Below, one piece after another: positions 1 through 9,999 of a stretch of DNA of 64,000 nucleotides. The stretch's first letter is position 1, and each line of letters starts with the position of its first letter. The stretch covers positions 4,353,820 to 4,417,819 of the forward strand of contig DS990592.1 in assembly GCA_000155695.1 (NCBI GenBank). Reading direction: 5' to 3'. The notes beneath the pieces are model-generated. The model did no database searches. It saw only the letters and a program-made list of their open reading frames with translations, and was not told where the DNA came from. This DNA comes from Verrucomicrobiia bacterium DG1235 (lineage in GTDB: Bacteria > Verrucomicrobiota > Verrucomicrobiia > Opitutales > Opitutaceae). The translations under genes were made by a program, and so were the position numbers.

Positions 1-1
1 G

Positions 2-3000
2 ACGCTTTTCACTGAGCTCCCCGAAGGGAGTACTGGGATTTCAACTACTAATCGATATGATGACCCGCGAATGTGGGGCGAGCGCTATCGGGTGTATCAA
101 CTCGGCAGTATCGGGACCGGGGTGGCGGTCGGCGACTACGATGGCGACGGTCGGCCGGATATCTTTGTGGTCAGTAAGATCGAGTCTGGGCGACTCTTCC
201 GCAATCTAGGCGATTGGCGCTTCGAAGATGTGACGGAAGCGGCGGGGGTGCAGGACGTCAGCGGCGAGTGGAAGCAGGGAGCGTCGTTTGTCGATGTGAA
301 TAATGACGGGTTGCTCGATCTGTATGTGTGTCGGCTTGGGGTGGCGAATCAGTTATTTATCAATCAGGGTGATGGGACTTTTAGGGACGAAGCGGAGGAG
401 CGCGGGCTGGCGCTGGTGGAGGGGTCCGGCATGGGCTGTTTTGCCGACTACGATCGCGATGGTTGGCTGGATGTCTACATTCAGACGAATCTTATGGACG
501 ACAGCCGCGGGGACGGGCAGCCCGACTACCTGTTTCGCAACGAAGGTGATGGGTATTTTCGCGATGTGAGCGAGGCGGCGGGGATAAGCTCGCGGCCGAC
601 GCGGTGTCACTCCGCGACCTGGTGGGATCAGAATGAGGACGGCTGGCTGGACCTTTACGTTGCCAACGATTTTTCGCCGCCGGATTTTTTGTATCGGAAT
701 AATGGAGACGGAACGTTTACCAATGTGATTGATCAGGCGTTGCCGCATACGACCTATTCTTCGATGGGGGCGGATTTGGGGGATGTCGATAACGATGGAG
801 ATATCGATTTCTTCGTTGCGGACATGGCGGGCAGCACGCACGAGCTCGAGCAACGCGGTCAAGCGGAGTCGAGGGCCGTTGGCCATGACGGAAAAAATGA
901 GAAAGTGGATACGGCGATTCAGATTCTCGACAACGCCTTGTATTTGAATACGGGTACGGATAGAAGTTTAGAAGCGGCCAATTTGGTGGGGCTTAGGGGT
1001 ACGGATTGGACTTGGTCGCCTCGCTTCGAGGACTTTGACCAGGACGGGCGCTTGGACCTGTTCGTTACGAACGGCATGGATAACGAGCAGAACAACGTCG
1101 ACCTGATGAGGAAGCGTCTCTCGGCTACGAGTATGAACGCTCGCCGGGCGATCGCGAAGTTGGCTCCCGTTTGGAAGCAGGCTAATCTCGCTTACGCCAA
1201 TCGGGGCGAATTGCGGTTCGAGGAAGTCGGCGAGAAATGGGGGCTCGACAAGTTTGGGGTGAGCTTTGGATCGGCGACGGGAGACTTCGATGGCGATGGC
1301 GATCTCGATATCGTTTTCACGAATTTTGAGGAAGGCCCGACAGTTCTGAGAAACGACAGCCAGAGCGGCAATGCCGTGATCGTTGAGCTGCGGGGGGTGG
1401 TCTCGAATCGCTATGGGTTGGGAGCTCGCGTGGAAGCCACCACGAATTCGGGCACACAGGTAAGGCAATTGATCTCGGCGCGCGGCTACCTCTCGACCAG
1501 TGAGCCGGTGGTGCATTTCGGGGTTGGCGAGGAAATGGTGATCGAGCGCTTGAAGGTCATATGGCCTAGCGGGCACGAGCAGGTGTTTGAGGACCTGGAT
1601 ACAGGGCATCGCTATACGATCACCGAGCCTGAAGCGTGGAGCGTGGATGAGTCAGGAGAGAGCGCTTCGATATCGGCTCGGTTTGAGGAGGTGTCCGCAT
1701 CGTTTGGGGTTGAGATTCTGCAGTCCGAGGAAGAGCGCGAGGGCACGGTGGTTCAGCCTTTGCTGCCGCGACGGTTTAATCGCCGCGGTCCCGGACTGGC
1801 GGTGGGAGATCTTGATGGCGATGGTATCGATGAGATCGTAATCGGGGCGACGGCGCTCGATGGGGCGAAGGTATTGCGTCGCCAAGGCGGTCGTTATGAA
1901 ATTCTGGATACAGGGTCACTAGGAGAAAAGCCGTTCATCAGCGACGGACCGCCGCTGATTCTCGACGCCAATGGCGATGGAGCCAACGACGTGCTTTTGA
2001 CGGCAGGCGGCGCGGCGCTGCCCGCGGAAGAGCCTGAATACGAACCGCGGCTTTGGCTTAACGACGGGGAGGGCAGATTCAGTTTGGCCCCAGAAGGTTT
2101 CTTGCCGTCGCTCCCTATCAGTGTGGGAGCGGCAGTGTCGGCAGATTTTGATCGGGACGGAAAACTGGATTTGTTTTTGGGTGGTAGGCTTTTTCCTGGT
2201 TACTATCCGGACCCCGCTTACAGCGTTTTGCTACTGCAGGGAGAGGGGAGAATGAAGGATGCGACGGGGCGGTTTGCTCCGGAGTTGGCGGAGTTGGGAC
2301 TGGTGACGTCAGCCCTAGCGAGCGATGTGGACGGCGATGGATGGATCGACTTGGTGCTTGCCTTGGAGTGGGGAGGCATTCGTTTTTTTCGCAATTTGGA
2401 AGGCAAGTCGATGAACGACGTATCCGAAAAATGGGGATTCGGCTCTGCGGGATCGGGTCTTTGGACGTCGCTGGCGAGCGGGGATTTTAATCGCGACGGT
2501 AAGCTCGACTACGCGTTGGGTAATTTGGGACTGAATACGCTCTACGGTGCGTCGCGGGAGTTTCCCATGAAGCTTTTTGTGGATAACTTCGCTCGAGGCG
2601 GCGAGCCCCAGTTGGTATTGGCCTACAATGACCACGGAACGCTGTACCCTGTGGCGAGTCGTAGCGAACTCGGGGCGAAGATTCCAGAGGTGCTGAAACG
2701 CTTTCCCTCCAATGACGTGTTTGCGGCGGCGACGCTGGAGGAAATCTTGGGAGAGGAGGCTTTGGAGGCGGCGACGCTTTACGAAGCGGATGAGTTGCGA
2801 AGCGGCGTGTTGTTGAGTCAGCCATCTGGGACCTATGCGTTTTCGCCATTGCCGCGACTGGCCCAGATCGCGCCGACGCAGGGCATGGTGGCGTCGGATT
2901 TCGATCGGGACGGGTTTTGCGATTTGTTGCTGGTGGGGAATGATTATTCGCCGATTCCTGCTCAAGGGCGGTTTGACGGCGGACTAGGTTGGATGTTGCG

Positions 3001-3445
3001 TGGGGATGGCGAAGGCGGTTTTGAGCCTGTGCCGATGGCCGAGAGCGGTTGGGAGGCGCCGGGCAATGCTAAAGCTTTGTCATTGGTTGATCTTAACAGT
3101 GATCATCGACCTGATGCGGTCGTCAGTCGTAACGATCAATCGACTCTGGCGTTTGCTGATATCCAGTCTGATGATCAGGCGCTGGTTTCGCTGCGACTCC
3201 GCGGAGGAGTGGGCAATCCTGATGCGATTGGCGCTCGTGTGGTAGTGGGCAGCGGTGACGAAATGTGGCAGGTTTCGGAAATACAGGCAGGCGGCGGCTA
3301 TTTGAGTCAGTCGACTCCGACCGTTTTCGTCTGCGCTCCAGCTGAGAAATTATCTGAAGCGAAAATTTGGATACATTGGCCATCGGGAGCTGAAACGACA
3401 ATCGACTTCCCTCAGAAGAGCGGCTACCTGAATATCAGCGAGTAG
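2..3445 (+). CDS. FG-GAP/VCBS repeat protein with two UnbV (ASPIC) domains, 5' end outside window
   Basis: Very large, probably exported repeat protein of the CRTAC1/ASPIC-UnbV type. The frame is open to the window edge; the first visible residues (LFTELPEGSTGI) match the usual N-terminal motif of this family, so the ATG at 71 is internal and the true start lies upstream. Many FG-GAP/VCBS calcium-binding blades (DxDxDGxxD, such as GDYDGDGRPDIF) appear in two blocks. Each block ends in a UnbV-like domain (GLGARVEA...GYLSTSEPVVHFGVG...WPSG, and GARVVV...GYLSQSTPTVFV...IHWPSG). These proteins form beta-propellers and are common in Verrucomicrobia beside polysaccharide-use genes. The substrate cannot be predicted. 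The next gene is convergent. Confidence 0.88.
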   Translation, partial: TLFTELPEGSTGISTTNRYDDPRMWGERYRVYQLGSIGTGVAVGDYDGDGRPDIFVVSKIESGRLFRNLGDWRFEDVTEAAGVQDVSGEWKQGASFVDVNNDGLLDLYVCRLGVANQLFINQGDGTFRDEAEERGLALVEGSGMGCFADYDRDGWLDVYIQTNLMDDSRGDGQPDYLFRNEGDGYFRDVSEAAGISSRPTRCHSATWWDQNEDGWLDLYVANDFSPPDFLYRNNGDGTFTNVIDQALPHTTYSSMGADLGDVDNDGDIDFFVADMAGSTHELEQRGQAESRAVGHDGKNEKVDTAIQILDNALYLNTGTDRSLEAANLVGLRGTDWTWSPRFEDFDQDGRLDLFVTNGMDNEQNNVDLMRKRLSATSMNARRAIAKLAPVWKQANLAYANRGELRFEEVGEKWGLDKFGVSFGSATGDFDGDGDLDIVFTNFEEGPTVLRNDSQSGNAVIVELRGVVSNRYGLGARVEATTNSGTQVRQLISARGYLSTSEPVVHFGVGEEMVIERLKVIWPSGHEQVFEDLDTGHRYTITEPEAWSVDESGESASISARFEEVSASFGVEILQSEEEREGTVVQPLLPRRFNRRGPGLAVGDLDGDGIDEIVIGATALDGAKVLRRQGGRYEILDTGSLGEKPFISDGPPLILDANGDGANDVLLTAGGAALPAEEPEYEPRLWLNDGEGRFSLAPEGFLPSLPISVGAAVSADFDRDGKLDLFLGGRLFPGYYPDPAYSVLLLQGEGRMKDATGRFAPELAELGLVTSALASDVDGDGWIDLVLALEWGGIRFFRNLEGKSMNDVSEKWGFGSAGSGLWTSLASGDFNRDGKLDYALGNLGLNTLYGASREFPMKLFVDNFARGGEPQLVLAYNDHGTLYPVASRSELGAKIPEVLKRFPSNDVFAAATLEEILGEEALEAATLYEADELRSGVLLSQPSGTYAFSPLPRLAQIAPTQGMVASDFDRDGFCDLLLVGNDYSPIPAQGRFDGGLGWMLRGDGEGGFEPVPMAESGWEAPGNAKALSLVDLNSDHRPDAVVSRNDQSTLAFADIQSDDQALVSLRLRGGVGNPDAIGARVVVGSGDEMWQVSEIQAGGGYLSQSTPTVFVCAPAEKLSEAKIWIHWPSGAETTIDFPQKSGYLNISE

Positions 3446-3548
3446 CGTGTGGGCTGTCGCTTTTGTTTTTATTGCGGCTCGGGAAGGCAGGTGGATCGTT
3501 TCCCTATGTAGCGAATATCGGACGAATTTGGATTGGTAGTGTTTTCGG

Positions 3549-5000
3549 TTAGAACTCGATGCCTTGGATGGCTAGGGTGGAGCCTTTGGCTTGGTGGTAG
3601 CGGGCTACGGCGATGTTGTAGTTGGCGATGGATTCGAGCTCGCTGACTTGGGCGGCGGTGAGGTCTTCCTGGGCTTCGAGGACGAAGTAGGTGGTGCTTT
3701 GGCCGAGCTTGAGCTTGCGCTCTTCGGCTTCGAGGGAGCGTTCGGCGAATTCGCGGCCTTGGCGGGCGAGCTCGCGGCTTTGGGCTTCGGACTCGATGCG
3801 GCGGGCGGCGTTGTCGAGCTGGATGGCGATGGCTTGCTGGAGCTGCTGCTGGACGAGCAGGGCGCGGTCTTGGAAGAGGCGGGCGGAGGCGCGTTGGGAG
3901 CTGGCGCTGCGGTTTAGGATGGGGCGGCTGAAGGTGATGCCGACGAAGAGGTCGTCTTCGGCGTCGGCGAGGCCTTTGTAGGAGCTGGTGAAGTTGTCGT
4001 CGAAGTTGGTGCGGAAGTAGCGTGCGTTGAGGTCGAGGGAGGGTAGGACTTCGCTGCCGGCGGCTTTGGCTCGGATGGTGGCTTTTTCGATTTCGAGGAG
4101 GGCTTGGCGGTAGTCGGGGCGATTTTTTATGGCGTATTCGTAGTCTTGTGACAGGTCGCCGGTCCAGTCGGCGGGGGCTGGCATGGCTCCGATCTCGACT
4201 TGCCAGTTGACGAGGGCGAGGGCTTCGTTTGAGACGAAGCGTTTGAGTTCGTTGAGCGTATCCAGATAGAGGCGACGTTGGAGGACGACGTTGGCTTCGC
4301 GTTGGGAGAGTCGGGTTTCGGCGACTTCGACTCCGCGGGCTTCGACGGTGCCGAGGCGGGCGCGGGTGCGGGTGTCTTCGACGAGGCGGCGGCCGAGTTC
4401 GCGGGATTGTTCGGCGACGCGGAGGGAGTCTTTACGCAGGGCGGTCTGGTTGTAGAGGGTGATGGCGTTGGTGACGGTGGCTATGGCTTGGAGCTTGAAG
4501 GATTGCTCGGACTGCTCGTAGTTGCGCTTGGCTATTTTGATGAAGCTGGTGGAGGCGGCGCCGAAGTTTTTGAGCAGGGGCTGGTAGAGGGCGAGGCCGG
4601 CGTTTGCGGCGTAGGTGTCGGGGGCGCCGAAGCCGTTTTCGAAGCGCCCGCTGGCGGCGTCGAGGGTGAGTTGTCCGCCGGTGGGGAGGTTGGCGGAGAT
4701 GGCGGCTGAGGTGACGTCGCCTTCCTGTGAGTTGAAGGAGGAGGAGGCTCCGCCGCCGCCGCCGAGGGCGCCGGTGGAGTGGGAGGCGCGGATGGCGGGG
4801 TCCCAATAGCCGGTGGTTCCGCGGGCGTTTTGTTCGGCGATGTCTTTGTCGAGCTCGACGATGCGGATTTGGAAGTCGCGCTGGAGGGCGAGCGTGATGA
4901 GGTTTGGCAGATCGATCTGGTCGGGCACGGTCTGGTCTGCGGCGTGCAGGCTGGGGAGAGCGATGAGGGAGAGGGTGGCGATGACGCGCTTAATAGTCAT
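3549..5000 (-). CDS. TolC-like outer membrane efflux protein
   Basis: Outer-membrane channel of the OEP/TolC family, about 483 aa. The frame is open further upstream, but the start at 5000 is chosen because it gives a clean signal peptide (MTIKRVIATLSLIALPSLHA). The rest has long alpha-helical, alanine/glutamate/arginine-rich segments typical of the periplasmic barrel, in two repeats (about 60-260 and 270-480). It is last in a minus-strand run of HlyD adaptor, ABC ATPase, FtsX permease and this gene, so it is the probable exit duct for that tripartite system. The gap to the permease (5001-5178) holds a heptamer repeat and a CCACAGA-type repeat. Confidence 0.88.
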   Translation of the reverse strand: MTIKRVIATLSLIALPSLHAADQTVPDQIDLPNLITLALQRDFQIRIVELDKDIAEQNARGTTGYWDPAIRASHSTGALGGGGGASSSFNSQEGDVTSAAISANLPTGGQLTLDAASGRFENGFGAPDTYAANAGLALYQPLLKNFGAASTSFIKIAKRNYEQSEQSFKLQAIATVTNAITLYNQTALRKDSLRVAEQSRELGRRLVEDTRTRARLGTVEARGVEVAETRLSQREANVVLQRRLYLDTLNELKRFVSNEALALVNWQVEIGAMPAPADWTGDLSQDYEYAIKNRPDYRQALLEIEKATIRAKAAGSEVLPSLDLNARYFRTNFDDNFTSSYKGLADAEDDLFVGITFSRPILNRSASSQRASARLFQDRALLVQQQLQQAIAIQLDNAARRIESEAQSRELARQGREFAERSLEAEERKLKLGQSTTYFVLEAQEDLTAAQVSELESIANYNIAVARYHQAKGSTLAIQGIEF

Positions 5001-5079
5001 GACTGAAATTGGCTTGTGGGTTTGCCCACGATGGTGGCTCGCCGGGGATGGCGGAGCGATTGAATGAGAGGTGGTGAAA

Positions 5080-5102
5080 ATGAAGGATGAAGGATGAAGG
5101 AT
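5080..5102. repeat. Tandem 7-bp repeat, unit ATGAAGG
   Basis: Three perfect copies of ATGAAGG plus a partial copy, lying just upstream of the TolC-like gene. One of six intergenic heptamer arrays in this window. Confidence 0.85.
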
Positions 5103-5118
5103 CGGGTTGTGTTTTGTA

Positions 5119-5150
5119 TTAACCACAGAAGGCACAAAAGTCACAAGATG
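5119..5150. repeat. Interspersed CCACAGA-type repeat
   Basis: An AACCACAGAAGGCACAAAAG core followed by TCACAAGATG, preceded by a GGGTTGTGTTTT lead-in. Similar text recurs near 8589, 8651, 12650 and 28759, always intergenic and in the same orientation. Confidence 0.6.
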
Positions 5151-5178
5151 GTTTGAAGTCGGGTGATCGGGTTGTGGG

Positions 5179-7638
5179 TTAGTCGGCGCGGAGGGTTTCG
5201 CTTAGGTTGGCGTTTACGACGTAGCGTGCGGGGGTGAAGGTGGCGATGGCGGATACGGCGACGATGAGGGTGATGGGTAGGAGGAAGATCGCTACTCCGA
5301 AGTCGGGGGGGAGGATTTGGTTCTCGCTCATGACGGATAGGATGAGAAAGCCGAGGGCGCTGCCGAGGGTGATGCCGACGGCGATTTGCCAGCTGCTCAT
5401 CTTAAAGACTTGGCGCATGATGGTGGCGCGCCCGGCTCCGAGGGCTTGGCGTATGCTGAATTCTTGGAATCTTTGTCGTATCGAGAAATCCATGACGCCG
5501 TAGATTCCGATGGAGGCGAGGATGAAGGCGGCGATACCGAACATGCCGAAGAGGTTGCGGAAGAAGATGACGCCGAACTGGCTTTCTTTGACGGCTTCTT
5601 CTACGGTTTTGACGCGGTAGAGGGCGAAGCTTTCGTCCTCGTTGTGGAGGATTGCGCGGATTTGGGCGGCTTGTTCGGTGGGGTTGCCTTTTGTTTTGGC
5701 GAATACGGTGAGGTTGGCCTGAGGGTCGGTGCTCATAGGGCGATAGACGCCTCCGAGTTGTTCCTCGGTTTGGTTGGCTCCGGGGCCGGCCATCTTGGTG
5801 TCGGGCACGATGCCTACGATGGTGACCCATGGGGTGCTGTCTGAGTACTGGTCGCGGAGTTGTTGGCCGATGGCTTCTTGGATGTTGTCGGGCCAGAGGC
5901 GGCGAGCGAGGATTTCGTTGATGACGCAGACTTTTTCGGCGTTGGGGCCTTGGTCCATTGCTTCGAAACCGCGGCCGTAGAGGACGGGGATTTCGAGGAG
6001 GTCGAAGTAGTTGTCTGATACGACTTCGTTGCGGGCGCGGAGTTCTTCGCCTTCGGCGATGGCTTCTCTGCCGCGTACTTCCCAGCGCGAGTTCCAGTTG
6101 AAAATCATGTCGACGGCGCTGGTGAAGCCTACGCCTTCGAGGGCGGGATTGTTCTCCATAAGGGATTGGAGGTGAGCGAGGCCGGCGGCTCTTTGGTCGC
6201 CGGGGTAGTAGCTGTCGGGGAGGTCGAAACGGGCGGTCATGACCTTGCTGGTATCGTAGGGCGGCTCGAATACGGCGGCGTTTTTGGCTCCGCTGACCAT
6301 GGCGGAAGTGGCGATGAGCAGGGCGCAGGAAACGGTGAGCTGGGCGAGGACGAGGAATTTGGAGAAGAGTCCCATTTTGAGGCTGGAGGCGCCGCGGCTA
6401 TTGTCCTTGAGGATTTCGTTGACGTCGGTTTTCGAGGCGCGGATGGCGGGGACGATGCTGGCGATGACGCTGGCTACGAGGGTGATGAGTCCGAGGTATA
6501 GGACGGTTTGCATATCCACGTTCATATTCATCCAAATGGGGGGATTGGCCTGGGCGGATGCGAGCACGGATGCCCAGATGGCGCGGCTGGTCCAGATGGC
6601 GATGATGAGTCCGCCGAGTCCGCCGAGGAAGGCGACGGCGAATCCTTCGACGAGCATTTGGAGAACGAGGCGTTGGCGTTTGCCGCCGAGGGAGGCGCGG
6701 ATGGCGAGCTCCTTTACGCGGGTGGTAGCGCGGGAGAGGGTGAGGTTTGCTACGTTGGTGCAGGCGATGAGCAGGACCATGAGCGAGCAGGCGAGCAGGA
6801 GGTAGACCATGTTGGGGAACTCGTCTCCCATGAAGTTCTCGCTGAGGGTTTCGATCTCGAAGGCGATGTAGCCTGTATTTGTTTCTGGATACGCTTCTGC
6901 CATATTCTTGGCCAAAGTGTTCATGGAGGGAAGAGCGGAGCCGATGGTGTGCCCTTCTTTGAGGGTGCCGAGTACGAAGAGTCCGTCTCCGTCTGCTCGG
7001 GACATTTCGACGTGGTTGGTGGTGTCGTTGACCCAGATGTCGTGTTGGGAGGGGAAATCGACTCCTGCGGGGGTGACTCCGATGACGGTGGTGGGGGTGC
7101 CGTTGATGTTGTAGGATTTTCCGATGATGGATTGACGGCTGTCGAAGTGATTTTTCCAGAGCTCGTAGCTGATGACTGCCTTGGCGGCGCTATCGGGCAG
7201 ATCGTCGCCTTCTTCGAAGTAGTTTCCGATGTGTGGCCTTAGCCCTAGGGCATCGAAGAGTCTGCTGGATACGAAGCTTCCGTTGAAGCGTTCCGCGTAT
7301 TTTTCGATGACGATGGTGAAGGTCTTGTTCGGGCGCATGTATTCAAAAGTCTCGAATACTTCCTGGCGCTCTTGAATTTCTCTGAAGTCTTTGGGGCGGA
7401 TGAAACCGAACTGCGCTCCTGATTTCCAGAGATGCTGGGTGCTGGGGTCCCATTGGGTGACGAAGATGTTTTCGAAGTCGATATCCTTGGGGTGTCCTTT
7501 GATGACTCCGAAGACGAGGGTGAGCATGAGTCCGACTAGACCGAGTCCGAGCGAGAATGCCATGATAGCAAGCAGCATGCTGCCGGGGTTGCGTCCAAAT
7601 TGGCGAATGCCGACTTTAAAATCGTTTGAGAATGACAT
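5179..7638 (-). CDS. ABC transporter permease, double FtsX/MacB-PCD (ADOP-like)
   Basis: Inner-membrane permease of 819 aa with a duplicated layout: MacB-type periplasmic core domain plus FtsX domain, twice. TM1 is near residues 20-45; three TMs lie around 280-400 (LLLACSLMVLLIACTNVANL), one near 430-450, and three near the C-terminus (about 690-800). The length and architecture fit the orphan duplicated permeases found beside MacA-like adaptors. It follows the ATPase (168-bp gap) and precedes the TolC-like gene. Its N-terminus (MSFSNDFKVGIRQFGRNPG) differs from the other three permeases here, which begin MLNDL. Confidence 0.88.
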   Translation of the reverse strand: MSFSNDFKVGIRQFGRNPGSMLLAIMAFSLGLGLVGLMLTLVFGVIKGHPKDIDFENIFVTQWDPSTQHLWKSGAQFGFIRPKDFREIQERQEVFETFEYMRPNKTFTIVIEKYAERFNGSFVSSRLFDALGLRPHIGNYFEEGDDLPDSAAKAVISYELWKNHFDSRQSIIGKSYNINGTPTTVIGVTPAGVDFPSQHDIWVNDTTNHVEMSRADGDGLFVLGTLKEGHTIGSALPSMNTLAKNMAEAYPETNTGYIAFEIETLSENFMGDEFPNMVYLLLACSLMVLLIACTNVANLTLSRATTRVKELAIRASLGGKRQRLVLQMLVEGFAVAFLGGLGGLIIAIWTSRAIWASVLASAQANPPIWMNMNVDMQTVLYLGLITLVASVIASIVPAIRASKTDVNEILKDNSRGASSLKMGLFSKFLVLAQLTVSCALLIATSAMVSGAKNAAVFEPPYDTSKVMTARFDLPDSYYPGDQRAAGLAHLQSLMENNPALEGVGFTSAVDMIFNWNSRWEVRGREAIAEGEELRARNEVVSDNYFDLLEIPVLYGRGFEAMDQGPNAEKVCVINEILARRLWPDNIQEAIGQQLRDQYSDSTPWVTIVGIVPDTKMAGPGANQTEEQLGGVYRPMSTDPQANLTVFAKTKGNPTEQAAQIRAILHNEDESFALYRVKTVEEAVKESQFGVIFFRNLFGMFGIAAFILASIGIYGVMDFSIRQRFQEFSIRQALGAGRATIMRQVFKMSSWQIAVGITLGSALGFLILSVMSENQILPPDFGVAIFLLPITLIVAVSAIATFTPARYVVNANLSETLRAD

Positions 7639-7805
7639 GGAAAATGGTGTGCTGGGTTTTTGGAAAGTGGAACTTGAGATGTGCGCGTGGGGAGTCAGTC
7701 TCGCTCGTAGGGGAGCGATGGATACGACGGAACTGGACTTTTACTGACGACTTTCGCGTCGAGCTTGGCGGAAAGCGGTGGTGCTTAGCGTCGCTCTTCC
7801 ACTGT

Positions 7806-8513
7806 CTAGTGGTTTGCGGCGGCCACGGTTTCGTCGACTACCTTGCCGTCGAATAGATGGACGATGCGGGAGGCGATTTCGTTGTAGCGCTCGTCGTGCG
7901 TAACCATGCAGATGGTGGCTCCTTCTTTGTTTAGGTCTTGGAGCATCTCCATGACTTTGGCTCCGTTTTTGGAGTCGAGGTTACCGGTTGGCTCGTCGGC
8001 GAGGAGGATGCGTGGCGTGCCGCCGAGGGCGCGGGCGACTGCGACGCGCTGCTGCTGACCGCCGGAGAGCTGGTGCGGGTAGTGGTTTTGGCGGTGCGAC
8101 ATTTGGACCTTTTCGAGGGCTTCGAGGACGCGGGTCTTGCGTTCGCCTGTCTTGAGTCCGCGGTAGACGAGGGGGAGCTCGACGTTTTCGTAGACGGTGA
8201 GGTCGCCGATGAGGTTGAATGACTGGAAGATGAAGCCGACATCCAGATTTCGGATACGGGAGCGTTCGTTGTTGTTGAGCGAGGCGACTTCCTTGCCGGC
8301 GAGGGAGTAGGAGCCGGAGGAGGGGGAGTCGAGCAGTCCGAGAATGGAGAGCAGGGTGGACTTGCCGCAACCGGACGGTCCGGAGATGGAGAGGAATTCG
8401 CCCTCGTTGATATCGAGACTGATGCCGGAGAGGGCGTGGGTCTCGATCTCGTCGGTGAGGAATACCTTGGAAATATCTTTGAGGTGGATGAGGGCTGAAT
8501 TGTTTTCGGACAT
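7806..8513 (-). CDS. ABC transporter ATP-binding protein (MacB/LolD type)
   Basis: ATPase of 235 aa that would power the neighbouring FtsX-type permeases. Walker A GPSGCGKST (45-53), Q-loop FIFQSFN (about 94-100), signature LSGGQ (149-153), Walker B ILLADE (169-174) and H-loop H206 are intact. Length and motifs match the MacB/LolD subfamily, used for extrusion through a tripartite path, not import. It is the only ATPase in a cluster with four permeases, so it presumably serves several of them. It lies downstream of the adaptor gene; a (AATTAGG)5 array begins 9 bp upstream of its start. Confidence 0.93.
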   Translation of the reverse strand: MSENNSALIHLKDISKVFLTDEIETHALSGISLDINEGEFLSISGPSGCGKSTLLSILGLLDSPSSGSYSLAGKEVASLNNNERSRIRNLDVGFIFQSFNLIGDLTVYENVELPLVYRGLKTGERKTRVLEALEKVQMSHRQNHYPHQLSGGQQQRVAVARALGGTPRILLADEPTGNLDSKNGAKVMEMLQDLNKEGATICMVTHDERYNEIASRIVHLFDGKVVDETVAAANH

Positions 8514-8521
8514 GATTTTTT

Positions 8522-8562
8522 AATTAGGAATTAGGAATTAGGAATTAGGAATTAGGAATTGG
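8522..8562. repeat. Tandem 7-bp repeat, unit AATTAGG
   Basis: Five perfect AATTAGG copies followed by AATTGG, immediately upstream of the ATPase start codon. It is closely related to the AATTATG array at 27269, which ends in AATTGGG. Confidence 0.9.
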
Positions 8563-8588
8563 AGAGGATTGGGGTTGTGGGTGTTTTA

Positions 8589-8661
8589 GCCCACAGATTA
8601 CACAGATGGACTCAGATTATTTTGGGGTGATTGGGTTGTGTCGTTTTTTTAACCACAGAAT
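8589..8661. repeat. Two interspersed CCACAGA-type repeats
   Basis: One element reads CCCACAGATTACACAGATGG (8590-8609) and continues with an ACTCAGATT tail. A second, shorter one (GTTGTG, T-run, AACCACAGAATTCG) lies at about 8635-8664. Both are between the adaptor and ATPase genes. Confidence 0.55.
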
Positions 8662-8718
8662 TCGTGTTGGGGTTGTTTGTAAAGTTGGATACAGGTTGTC
8701 GGATGCTGTGGGCGGGGG

Positions 8719-9972
8719 CTATTGGATGCGGATTCGGTCGTGGTCGTCCCAGTCGCTCATGTCGGAGAGCACGACGCGGTCTCCGGGGTTGAGGCCTTCG
8801 ACGACTTCGATTTGGCTGACGGAGGCTTTTCCGTATGTGATGGGAACGCGGAGAGCGATGTCTGAGTCGGCGCTGAGCTTGAAGATGGTCATCTGCGACT
8901 CGGGTCGGCTGGATGCGGGGCGTTTGACTTTGACGACGTTTGCGAGGCGCTCGAACTCTACGACGCCTTCGACGGTGAGGTCTGGGCGAGCTCCGTCGGG
9001 GAGGGGGTCGATGAATCGGATATCGACGGCGACGGTGCCGTTTTCGACGTTGGGGTCGACGCGGGAGATCTTGCCGCGCACCTTGCCGTTGCGGGTGTCG
9101 ACGATGGCGGTGAGGCCGATCATGAGGTCTTTGGCGTTGATTTCGGCGATGCGTACGACGGCTTTGAGGTTTTTAGGGTCGGCGACTTGGGAGAGGTTTT
9201 GTCCGATGCCCACCTGCATACCCTCCTCGACCGTCTGCTTTTGCAGTACGCCAGCCACACCAGCTACCACGGTGAGGCCATCGAACTGGTCTTGCAGAAG
9301 GTCGAATCGGGCTTTTGCTTGGTTAACCGAAGCTTTTCGCGCAGACAATTGTGTATCCAAATTGTTTTGACTGAATTCGAGGCGTTGGCGCTCGATATCG
9401 AGCCGGGTGGTGAGTTGCTCGTGGCGCAGGAGGGAGCGGCGCATTTGAAGATTGGATACGAGGCCTTCTTTGTTGAGTTCGGTATCGATTTCGGCGTCGA
9501 GGGCGGCTTCCTTTTGTTGAGCTTCGAGCTGGGCGAGATTTGCCTGCAGCTGGAGGATGTTGCTTTGGAGTTGGACGTCGTAGGTGAGGTAGTCCGCTTC
9601 GGCGGCTTCGAAGGCGAGGCGCGCGTCGAGGGCTTGCTGCTCGAGGGTGGGGTTGGAGAGCTCCATGATGGGGGTCTCTGGTTCGACCCATGCTCCCGGG
9701 CGGACGATGATGCGCTCGACGCGGCCGCTCGTTTCGGAGGCGATCCAGCGGAGGTCTTCCGGGACGAGGGTTCCGATGCCGCGGGCTTCGCGCATCATCT
9801 CGCCCTGTTCGACATCGCCGAGCCAGACCCGCTCTTCTTCCACGGTCGGTGTGGAGACGTCGAGGCCCATGAGCCACCATGCTGCGAAGCCGAAGACGAT
9901 GACGGCTGAGGAGCCGACGATGATGCGGTTGCGGCGTTTCTTCTTTTTTATGTCGTTTCTTACAATGTCCAT
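8719..9972 (-). CDS. HlyD/MacA-family periplasmic adaptor subunit
   Basis: Membrane-fusion protein of 417 aa linking the inner-membrane permease/ATPase to the TolC-like channel. It has a basic cytoplasmic N-terminus (KKKKRR), one TM (about 17-37), a barrel-sandwich/lipoyl half near 75-105, a long coiled-coil hairpin (about 106-230, rich in Q/L/E), the second lipoyl half (about 232-265) and a beta-barrel with membrane-proximal domain to the C-terminus. It is first in a minus-strand unit with the ATPase, a permease and the TolC-like gene. A sigma-54-like promoter ends 28 bp upstream, with an enhancer-like palindrome about 118 bp further up. Confidence 0.9.
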   Translation of the reverse strand: MDIVRNDIKKKKRRNRIIVGSSAVIVFGFAAWWLMGLDVSTPTVEEERVWLGDVEQGEMMREARGIGTLVPEDLRWIASETSGRVERIIVRPGAWVEPETPIMELSNPTLEQQALDARLAFEAAEADYLTYDVQLQSNILQLQANLAQLEAQQKEAALDAEIDTELNKEGLVSNLQMRRSLLRHEQLTTRLDIERQRLEFSQNNLDTQLSARKASVNQAKARFDLLQDQFDGLTVVAGVAGVLQKQTVEEGMQVGIGQNLSQVADPKNLKAVVRIAEINAKDLMIGLTAIVDTRNGKVRGKISRVDPNVENGTVAVDIRFIDPLPDGARPDLTVEGVVEFERLANVVKVKRPASSRPESQMTIFKLSADSDIALRVPITYGKASVSQIEVVEGLNPGDRVVLSDMSDWDDHDRIRIQ

Positions 9973-9999
9973 GTGAGTAAAGGAGGTAGATTTGTTCTA

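Noticed and set aside
6508-7242. 244-aa plus-strand open frame, Gly/Asp/Glu rich
   Set aside because: Antisense to a well-defined FtsX permease; low-complexity acidic composition typical of reverse-strand shadows.
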